A stretch of DNA of 20,859 nucleotides from Candidatus Colimorpha enterica (GTDB lineage Bacteria; Bacillota; Clostridia; Oscillospirales; CAG-272). How positions within the stretch are numbered: position 1 is the stretch's first letter; every line of letters starts with the position of its first letter. This document shows positions 15,357 through 20,859 of this stretch, piece after piece. The stretch is taken from positions 3,543-24,401 of the forward strand of contig FR891189.1 in the NCBI GenBank assembly GCA_000433515.1, read 5' to 3'. A program made the position numbers and the translations under genes. The notes under the pieces are model-generated. The model was not told the origin of the DNA. It did not search any database and saw nothing but the letters and a program-made list of their open reading frames with translations.

Positions 15357-17567
15357 TTACTTGAGCCAGATAACGTCAGCGAGATCTCTGATGTAGTAGC
15401 TCTGATAGCTATCGTACAGGGAGGGATCGACCGTGTTTACCCAAGAGTAGTCATAAACAGCGCTGGTGAATCCGGTAGCGAAGTTGAATGCGCTGTAAAC
15501 CGGGATTCCGCCGTATTTGCCGGAGCCGTACTCACCCTGGATAAGCTCTGCGAGCATCGGGTAGAAGTCGCCGGTCGTCTTCTGAACGACCATGCCGATC
15601 TCTTTCAGCAGAGAGTTCTGCTCGAATGCATTGACAAGCTGATCGGTGAAGTCATTTTCAACTGTACCGAACCAGTTGATAACAAGCGGCATATAGTAGA
15701 AGTCGCCGACCTTAACAGTCTTGTAAGTGCCGTCCTTGGAAGCGTAGGTCTTGTCAGCCTCCTTGATGAGGTTGGCAGCTATCTTCTTGTAGCGGACGCC
15801 GGAAGTGTAGGCATTTCCGTCCTTGTCATAGTTCCAGCCGTCTTCTTCAAGGCAGCTTATAGCCTTATCCTTGTTGACGGTGTAGGCATTGAGCTTGATA
15901 TCCTTCTGGCAAGCCTTGTACATCCATGAGCCGGTGTAGTACGGGCCGTGAGAAACGGTGCCGTAACCGCCGGTAAAGGTCTTTGCAAAGCTCTCGCGGT
16001 CAACGCAGTATGCGATGGCTGCGCGGACATTTGCGAACTGAGCAGGTCCGAAGTCGCAGCGGTAGCCGAGCTTACCGTAGCCTGCGCGGCTGTAGTTGAC
16101 GGAATCGAATTCGCCCTTCTTCTTATCGATAAGAGCGAGCGCTTCCTTTGTGGCATCGCCGCCGGTCACGCCGGAGAGAATGTCAACGCCGCCGGACTCG
16201 AGGTCCTGAAGCTGGGTCTTTGTAACGAGCTTCTTGTAGGTGATCTTTTCGATCTGAGGCTTTACGCCCTCGAAGTTTCCGGCATACTTTTCGTTCTTAA
16301 CGAGGACCGCGGTCTTGTCGGACGCATTGTACTCGCTGACAACGTACGGACCGGAGAAGGGATAGGATGTCATTTCCTTGGCGGACTTAAGGATATGAGC
16401 CGCCTTGACATAGCTGTCGCCGTCTTTTGCATAGAAGTTATCGGTGATGTAGCAGCCGTTGCCGTCATCCTTGATGTCGGCATCGTCAAGCCATACAGCC
16501 GGATATACAGGGCTGAAGCCCGCATAGGTGATGTCGTAGAAGTACGGGATGTACTCCTTGTCGATGGTAACGGAGAACTTGTAATCTCCGAGGAGACGCA
16601 GACCCTTCAGCTCCTTGGTCTTGCCGGAAGAGAAATCCTCATAGCCGACAATCGTCATAGCGGAACGGTGGTCCTTCTTTGCTGCCTCTGCGGCAACGGG
16701 AGTAGAGAATACGAGCGAGTGGACAAGATAGTCCTTAGCCGTGATGGGAGTGCCGTCGCTGTAGGTAAGTCCCTCTTTGATCTCGATCTCGAAGGTCTTG
16801 GAGCCGTCCTCGTTGAGGGTTTCCTTGTGGCTCTTCACAACGGTCCTTTCGTCCCAGACATAGTCGCCTTCCTTGTTCGCAACCACAGTGCCGTAACCGG
16901 TGATGAGATTCTGAACATCAAGGTCGGCTGCGCCGGGGTTGGAAGCACCGAAAGCAGAGTAACGGAACGTGCCGGAAAGCTCGGTGGAGTTACCGATAAT
17001 GGCGCTCTTGTCGTCCTTCTTGGAAGACCAGTCGATTATCGCATTGGCAACGCCCCAAAGCGGGTTGGTGGGATGATCCTTGACACCTTCGAGCTTAGTG
17101 CTGAAAACATCGTAATACTCGTTGGAGTAAAGGGGCATTTCGGGAAGCAGCTTGTTCCATCTCTCGATGTAGTACTGCCACCACTTTGCATATGCCTGCT
17201 TCTGTTCAGCCTCAGAGCCGGTTCCGCAGTTATAAACCATAGCCATGCTGAGGAAGTCAAGTCCGAGGACATAATCCTTGCCGTCCTTGGTGATGTAGTA
17301 ATCGCCTTCGCTGTTCTTCTTGACGTCAGCAATGGTTACGTCTTTTCCGTACTTGTCATAAACGGAAATGTAGTCGCCGTCCTCGCCGTATTTCTTGCCG
17401 TCGAAGTTGTAATAATTGATATCACCGTTATCAACATCAGGAATACCGCCGGGAATCGTTGTGCTGTCGCCGCCGGAAGTACCGGAAGGATTGTTCGGCT
17501 TTGTCGTGCAGGCAAAGAGCGAAACAGTCATAAGAGCGGCAAGCACAAGTGCTGCAAACTTTTTCAT
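15357..17567 (-). CDS. oppA: Oligopeptide-binding lipoprotein OppA (family 5), apparently circularly permuted
   Basis: A 736-residue protein from the ATG at 17567, with GGAGG 8 bases upstream; further upstream codons lie in the leader. Residues 1-20 (MKKFAALVLAALMTVSLFAC) are a lipoprotein signal with C20 as the lipidated cysteine. A low-complexity linker follows. Residues about 100-182 (WNKLLPEMPLYSNEYYDV, then NPLWGVANAI) match what normally ends peptide-binding proteins of Clostridia. Residues from about 188 (IIGNSTELSGTF) match the normal mature N-terminus. GLTYSDGTPITAKDY (266-280) is the family 5 signature. The protein stops at RDLADVIWLK, just where the displaced segment would follow. 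It should capture peptides outside the cell and deliver them to OppBC. Family call is firm; permutation is an inference from memory of the family. Confidence 0.88.
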   Translation of the reverse strand: MKKFAALVLAALMTVSLFACTTKPNNPSGTSGGDSTTIPGGIPDVDNGDINYYNFDGKKYGEDGDYISVYDKYGKDVTIADVKKNSEGDYYITKDGKDYVLGLDFLSMAMVYNCGTGSEAEQKQAYAKWWQYYIERWNKLLPEMPLYSNEYYDVFSTKLEGVKDHPTNPLWGVANAIIDWSSKKDDKSAIIGNSTELSGTFRYSAFGASNPGAADLDVQNLITGYGTVVANKEGDYVWDERTVVKSHKETLNEDGSKTFEIEIKEGLTYSDGTPITAKDYLVHSLVFSTPVAAEAAKKDHRSAMTIVGYEDFSSGKTKELKGLRLLGDYKFSVTIDKEYIPYFYDITYAGFSPVYPAVWLDDADIKDDGNGCYITDNFYAKDGDSYVKAAHILKSAKEMTSYPFSGPYVVSEYNASDKTAVLVKNEKYAGNFEGVKPQIEKITYKKLVTKTQLQDLESGGVDILSGVTGGDATKEALALIDKKKGEFDSVNYSRAGYGKLGYRCDFGPAQFANVRAAIAYCVDRESFAKTFTGGYGTVSHGPYYTGSWMYKACQKDIKLNAYTVNKDKAISCLEEDGWNYDKDGNAYTSGVRYKKIAANLIKEADKTYASKDGTYKTVKVGDFYYMPLVINWFGTVENDFTDQLVNAFEQNSLLKEIGMVVQKTTGDFYPMLAELIQGEYGSGKYGGIPVYSAFNFATGFTSAVYDYSWVNTVDPSLYDSYQSYYIRDLADVIWLK

Positions 17568-17723
17568 GTTTTTTTCCTCCATTAAGAATGTATAATATTG
17601 CTTCGTCCCCAAAGCTGCGGGCAGAGGGAACGGTGAAGCCGTAAATTGAAATCCGGGACGGCGTTCCTGCAAATATCCGTATATTATGAGTGCGAAACGG
17701 GTCTCTGATTTTTTATATCTAAA

Positions 17724-17752
17724 AGTATATCACATTTTTTTTCGATTTGCAA
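17724..17752 (-). promoter_or_regulatory. Promoter of oppA and the opp operon
   Basis: Minus-strand TTGCAA (17752-17747), a 17-base spacer and TATACT (17729-17724). TGA directly before the -10 gives an extended -10. The predicted start near 17717 leaves about 150 untranslated bases before the oppA ATG. Confidence 0.7.
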
Positions 17753-17987
17753 TAGTTTTTTCGAAATTTAGCACCGGAAAACGGCACAATTATGAATTTC
17801 TCACCGTGTTTTCGGTCGTCAGTATATACAAAAACCGTATCATGTAACCTGCGAGCATTCCGAGCGCGAATAATTATTCATTTCTCATGAATTTTTATGC
17901 GACATCCGCAAGTCCGGCGTCTCATTCCTGCAAAACGTGCCGGAACCCGTTGTCCGCGGTATTAACACAAAATTTTCTTCATCCGTC

Positions 17988-18015
17988 TTGACTGCCGCCG
18001 GAATGTAAATATAAT
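17988..18015 (+). promoter_or_regulatory. Promoter of the flavin-reductase-like gene
   Basis: TTGACT (17988-17993), a 16-base spacer and TATAAT (18010-18015), 42 bases before the ATG. Confidence 0.7.
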
Positions 18016-18057
18016 GAAGAACAGTACCGCAAGCAGCGGAAAAGGAGGAGAAGTGTC

Positions 18058-18621
18058 ATGAGAAAGAATTTCGGAGCAAAGCCCTATACCTACCCACAGC
18101 CGGTATATATCCTTACCACCTGCGGCGAGGACGGCACCCCAGACGCAATGAATGCCGCATGGGGCGGAATCAGCGACGACAGAGAAATATCCCTCTGTAT
18201 CAGCGCCGGACATAAGACAACGGAAAACATCCTGAAAAGAAAGGCATTCACCGTCAGCATGGCAGACGCAGACCACGTCGCCGCCTGCGATTACGTCGGT
18301 CTTGTCTCCGGCAATAGCGAGAAGGATAAATTCGAAAAAGCCGGCTTTCATGCAGTGAAATCGGAATTCGTCGATGCCCCGCTCATTGAAGAGCTGCCGG
18401 TCGCCGTCGAGTGCCGCCTTGTCAGCTATGACCCGGAGACCTGCCGGCTTGTCGGCGAAATAGTCAACGTCAGCGCCGACGAAAGGGTTCTTGACGCAGA
18501 CGGAAAGGTTGATATCTCAAAGGTCAGACCGATAGCCTTCGACCCGTTCAACAACACGTACGTCGTGATGGAAAAGACGGTCGGAACGGCATTTTCAGAC
18601 GGAAAAAAGCTGATGAAATAA
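18058..18621 (+). CDS. Flavin reductase-like FMN-binding protein (flavoredoxin family)
   Basis: A 187-residue protein with the flavin reductase-like split-barrel fold. The N-terminal strand PQPVYILTTCGEDGTPDAMN leads into MNAAWGG (31-37), where family members contact the FMN phosphate. A K-T-T-E-N-I-L-K helix follows at about 53-60. Later blocks C-D-Y-V-G-L-V-S-G and RPIAFDPFNNTYVVM are also typical. Flavoredoxin-type relatives carry FMN and move electrons between flavin, iron and other partners in anaerobes. The partner here is unknown. AAGGAGG lies 11 bases before the ATG. It is a single-gene unit with its own promoter and terminator and is divergent from oppA. Confidence 0.88.
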   Translation: MRKNFGAKPYTYPQPVYILTTCGEDGTPDAMNAAWGGISDDREISLCISAGHKTTENILKRKAFTVSMADADHVAACDYVGLVSGNSEKDKFEKAGFHAVKSEFVDAPLIEELPVAVECRLVSYDPETCRLVGEIVNVSADERVLDADGKVDISKVRPIAFDPFNNTYVVMEKTVGTAFSDGKKLMK

Positions 18622-18636
18622 AAGTTATCTGATTAT

Positions 18637-18686
18637 ATAAAGCGGAGACCGCGTTCCGACGATCAGGACGGCGGTCTCCGCTTTAT
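18637..18686 (+). terminator. Terminator after the flavin-reductase-like gene
   Basis: A 16-base perfect stem whose core is AAAGCGGAGACCGC (18639-18652) with GCGGTCTCCGCTTT (18671-18684), and an 18-base loop. The T run after it is short and interrupted (TTTATTT), so efficiency on the T-tract model is uncertain. Confidence 0.65.
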
Positions 18687-18727
18687 TTCGGAATGCCGGG
18701 TGCAGCAGGATTTTTTGCAAGGCAAGG

Positions 18728-18756
18728 TTGACATTTCTCCCTGTAGGTGATATAAT
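18728..18756 (+). promoter_or_regulatory. Consensus promoter of the TetR gene
   Basis: TTGACA (18728-18733), a 17-base spacer and TATAAT (18751-18756), with TGA directly before the -10. This is a perfect and extended consensus. Such a strong promoter next to an operator is typical of a tightly repressed gene. Confidence 0.8.
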
Positions 18757-18759
18757 ATT

Positions 18760-18785
18760 CACAATATCAAGAGATATATATTGTG
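18760..18785. promoter_or_regulatory. TetR-type operator overlapping the transcript start
   Basis: CACAATAT (18760-18767) and ATATTGTG (18778-18785) form a perfect inverted repeat with a 10-base centre. A further near-match ATATT/AATAT lies just outside. It covers the expected transcription start of the TetR gene, which fits autorepression. Confidence 0.65.
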
Positions 18786-18814
18786 TAATATATAACGCAA
18801 AGGGAGAAAGCACA

Positions 18815-19438
18815 ATGGCTCCGAGACTTAAATTTACAAAAGAACAAATGATAACCGCCGCACTTGATCTTGTCCGCCGCGAAGGCACAGCCGCTCTCAC
18901 CGCAAGATCGCTTGCCGAGGCACTCGGAACATCGACCCAGCCGGTATTTACCTGCTTCGGCTCGATGGACGAGGCAAAGCGCGAGGTAAAGACTGCCGCT
19001 CAGTCGCTTTTCAGGGAATATATAAAAAACGGGCTTGACTCCGATGTCCCGTTTTTCGGCGTCGGAATGCAGTACATCGCCTTTGCAAAGGACGAGCCTC
19101 AGCTCTACCGCCTGCTTTTCCTTAACGGTGACGGCGGCATTTCCGACGCGGTAAAGGAGCTCGGCGCGATAGTGAGAGAGCCGCTGACAAGGATATACAG
19201 CCTCACCGCAGAGGAAGCCGACCTTTTCTTCCGCGATATGTGGCTGGTCGTCCACAGCATCGCCGCCCTCACCGTCAGCGGCGACTGCGGTTACGGCGAA
19301 AAAGAGATATCCGGCATCCTGACCGGCTTCAGCGTCGCCGTCTGCAAGGCAATAAAGGAAGTCCCCGGCTTCGTTTCCGGTACCTTCGACCGGAACGCGG
19401 TGTTCGCAAGGCTGATTACGGAATCCCCTGCATACTGA
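18815..19438 (+). CDS. TetR/AcrR-family transcriptional regulator
   Basis: A 207-residue regulator from the ATG at 18815, with AGGGAG 8 bases upstream. An in-frame upstream start at 18728 lies on the promoter and is rejected. Residues about 8-54 are the TetR helix-turn-helix: QMITAALDLVRREG, then LTARSLAEALGTSTQPVFTCF with the usual recognition-helix pattern. The rest is the helical ligand and dimer domain, which resembles a generic TetR C-terminal domain and does not tell the ligand. It is a single-gene unit with a consensus promoter and a terminator at 19464-19496. No obvious target gene is adjacent: the gene to the left has its own terminator and the one to the right is convergent. Confidence 0.9.
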   Translation: MAPRLKFTKEQMITAALDLVRREGTAALTARSLAEALGTSTQPVFTCFGSMDEAKREVKTAAQSLFREYIKNGLDSDVPFFGVGMQYIAFAKDEPQLYRLLFLNGDGGISDAVKELGAIVREPLTRIYSLTAEEADLFFRDMWLVVHSIAALTVSGDCGYGEKEISGILTGFSVAVCKAIKEVPGFVSGTFDRNAVFARLITESPAY

Positions 19439-19463
19439 CAAAAACTCACAGCCAAGGACATTT

Positions 19464-19496
19464 CCGCCCTCTCCCGTCACGGGAGGGCGGTTTTTT
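19464..19496 (+). terminator. Intrinsic terminator of the TetR gene
   Basis: CCGCCCT (19464-19470) and CTCCCGT pair with ACGGGAGGGCGG across a tiny loop with a two-base bulge. Six T follow (19491-19496). Confidence 0.85.
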
Positions 19497-19518
19497 CGCA
19501 TCATACCTCCGCCGAGCA

Positions 19519-20859
19519 TCACAATATCAGCTTCATAAGACTGTACGCCGCAAAAGCCGAAAAATACGCGAACACGACCTGATACACAAGCGCCGGAAGC
19601 AGCTTTCTCCCGCCAAGCTCCTGCTTCATCGCGCTGACCGCAGCGGCGCAGGGAGTGTTGAGAATGTTGAAGACCAGAAACGAGTATGCCCCCGCCCGCG
19701 AAAATTTTCCGGCAGCGTCAAGCACACCGAACACCGCGGCAAGCTCCTCCTTCGCCGCAAGCCCCATGACCGTTGCGGCCGAAGCCTCCCAGAACCCGAA
19801 TCCGAGCGGCATGAAAACCGGTGAGATAAACCGCCCGATGACGGCAAGCAGGCTCTCGTCAGCCGGACATCCGACGGTAAAGATTCCCCCGGAAAGCGCG
19901 ACCGACGACAGCGCCCACACGAAAAGCCCGGCAAGAAATATCACCGTCGCCGCCTTTTTCAGAAACTCAAGGCTTCGCGCGGCGGTGCTCTTCATGACGG
20001 AGCGCATCGACGGAACGCGGTAATCGGGGAGTTCAACGGCAAAATGACTCCCCATTCCCTTCCGTCTCCCGCCGGTGACAAGCGCAGTGACAAACACAGC
20101 GGCAATGCCGGCAAGATATACCGACGGCGCGACCCATGCCTCCCCGTCAAACACACACCCGGCCGCGAGCGATATCACCGGCAGCTTTGCCCCGCACGGG
20201 ACAAATGACGCAGTCATGACCGCATTTTCCCGCTCTCTCCGATCATCTATTATCCGGGCAGACATGATCCCCGGCACCGAACAGCCGCTTCCGACTATCA
20301 TGGGTATACAGCACCTCCCCGACAGCCCCACGGCGGCAAATAATCTGTCCGTCATCACGACCGCACGGCTCATGTACCCGGATTCCTCAAGAAGCGACAG
20401 CATGAAATAAAGCAGCACGAACTGCGGCAGAAACCCGGCAATCAACCCCACACCGCCTATCACCCCTTCGGTCACAAGCGAGATCACACCCCGCCCGGCA
20501 CCGAGCGACAAAAGAACAGCCGCCGCCCGCGACCTTATCCACTCCCCTGCAATAACGCCGATAAGCCGGTCGGAGAGGAATTTTCCGAGCGTCGAGACCG
20601 AGATCAGATAAACCGCCGTCATGATCAGAAAAAACACCGGAAAAGCCGTCCATCTGCCGAGGACGACAGAATCTATCCTGTCGGTAAAAGCCCGGTTTTT
20701 CCGCCCACAGACGCACTCACCGACAATGTCATCGCAAAGACGGTGTATCCCCTCCGGATCCGACGGAAACGATTGCCCGATAATCCCGCCGCCGGATGAC
20801 AGAAGCGAATCGACCGCCGCCGTAAGCTCTACTATCCCCTCCCGCTTCTTCGCCGATAT
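19519..20859 (-). CDS. feoB: Ferrous iron transport protein B, C-terminal membrane part (partial at the window edge)
   Basis: 446 residues are visible and the frame stays open to base 20859, so the N-terminal G domain lies outside. The visible part opens with a short helical linker. It then has RKNRAFTDRIDSVVLGRW, the classic T-D-R-I-D block that leads into the first FeoB membrane helix. The two Gate motifs are PMIVGSGCSVPGIMSAR (20266-20292 for its core) and SFVPCGAKLPV (about 20176-20211). Both correspond to the GCNVPAI and PCSARLPV motifs of FeoB, cysteines kept. Eight or so membrane helices follow, and the protein ends at AYSLMKLIL. It imports Fe(II) across the cytoplasmic membrane. No FeoA or FeoC gene follows downstream, and no T-rich terminator is seen after the stop. 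Confidence 0.9.
   Translation of the reverse strand: MSAKKREGIVELTAAVDSLLSSGGGIIGQSFPSDPEGIHRLCDDIVGECVCGRKNRAFTDRIDSVVLGRWTAFPVFFLIMTAVYLISVSTLGKFLSDRLIGVIAGEWIRSRAAAVLLSLGAGRGVISLVTEGVIGGVGLIAGFLPQFVLLYFMLSLLEESGYMSRAVVMTDRLFAAVGLSGRCCIPMIVGSGCSVPGIMSARIIDDRRERENAVMTASFVPCGAKLPVISLAAGCVFDGEAWVAPSVYLAGIAAVFVTALVTGGRRKGMGSHFAVELPDYRVPSMRSVMKSTAARSLEFLKKAATVIFLAGLFVWALSSVALSGGIFTVGCPADESLLAVIGRFISPVFMPLGFGFWEASAATVMGLAAKEELAAVFGVLDAAGKFSRAGAYSFLVFNILNTPCAAAVSAMKQELGGRKLLPALVYQVVFAYFSAFAAYSLMKLIL

Larger units (their letters stand above)
17568..18057. other. Divergent intergenic region between oppA and the flavin reductase gene
   Basis: It holds the oppA promoter (17724-17752) with an approximately 150-base leader, and the promoter of the rightward gene (17988-18015). 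The oppA leader has one possible stem-loop closed by GCTTC/GAAGC with inner GTTCCC/GGGGAC, lying between about 17600 and 17640. Between 17753 and 17987 I see only AT-rich sequence and a poor inverted repeat, and no gene. Confidence 0.5.

Noticed and set aside
15948..17585. 545-residue plus-strand open frame opposite oppA
   Set aside because: It is a valine- and alanine-rich antisense shadow without a ribosome binding site. The minus strand has a lipoprotein signal, an SD sequence and a family 5 signature.
19439..19518. Terminator at 19464-19496 serving feoB as well
   Set aside because: On the minus strand the hairpin is followed by AAATGT, not a T run, so only the rightward TetR transcript is clearly served.

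Overview
The window looks like the chromosome of a gut- or rumen-type member of the Clostridia (Oscillospirales-like), probably from an uncultured genome. This is inferred from AGGAGG-type ribosome binding sites, clean TTGACA-N17-TATAAT promoters, moderate GC content, and the gene set: MarR plus heterodimeric ABC exporter, IbrA/IbrB pair, Opp operon, FeoB. No rRNA, tRNA, CRISPR array, insertion sequence or prophage gene was seen.

Layout. Positions 1-63 hold the start of a minus-strand gene running off the left edge. Positions 283-2125 (minus) hold a ParB-like/PAPS-reductase-like pair (IbrB/IbrA type) with its own promoter. Positions 2310-2969 (minus) hold a cytosolic SIMPL-domain protein with a consensus promoter and a terminator. 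Positions 3126-7150 (plus) are a MarR regulator followed by two ABC exporter half-transporters that form an asymmetric heterodimer. Positions 7280-7741 (plus) hold an HD-domain protein, convergent with an unusual ADP-ribosylglycohydrolase-like protein (7749-8789, minus).

Positions 8997-17752 (minus) are an oligopeptide transport operon in the order oppA - (450 bp structured gap) - oppB - oppC - oppD - oppF - small membrane protein. It is the most striking part of the window. OppC carries about 325 extra residues that read as a seven-bladed RCC1-type beta-propeller between its first membrane helix and the permease core, predicted to face the outside. OppF carries about 185 extra residues, helical and coiled-coil-like, between Walker A and the Q-loop. 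The OppA lipoprotein appears circularly permuted, with the segment that normally closes this protein family placed near its N-terminus. OppB and OppD are ordinary. Binding protein, one permease and one ATPase are therefore all remodelled in one operon, which suggests a peptide importer with an added surface module.

Positions 18058-18621 (plus) hold a flavin-reductase-like protein. Positions 18815-19438 (plus) hold a TetR regulator with an operator-like palindrome over its own start region. Positions 19519-20859 (minus) hold the C-terminal membrane part of FeoB, whose G domain lies beyond the right edge.

All assignments come from reading translated sequence and motifs by eye. No database search was run.
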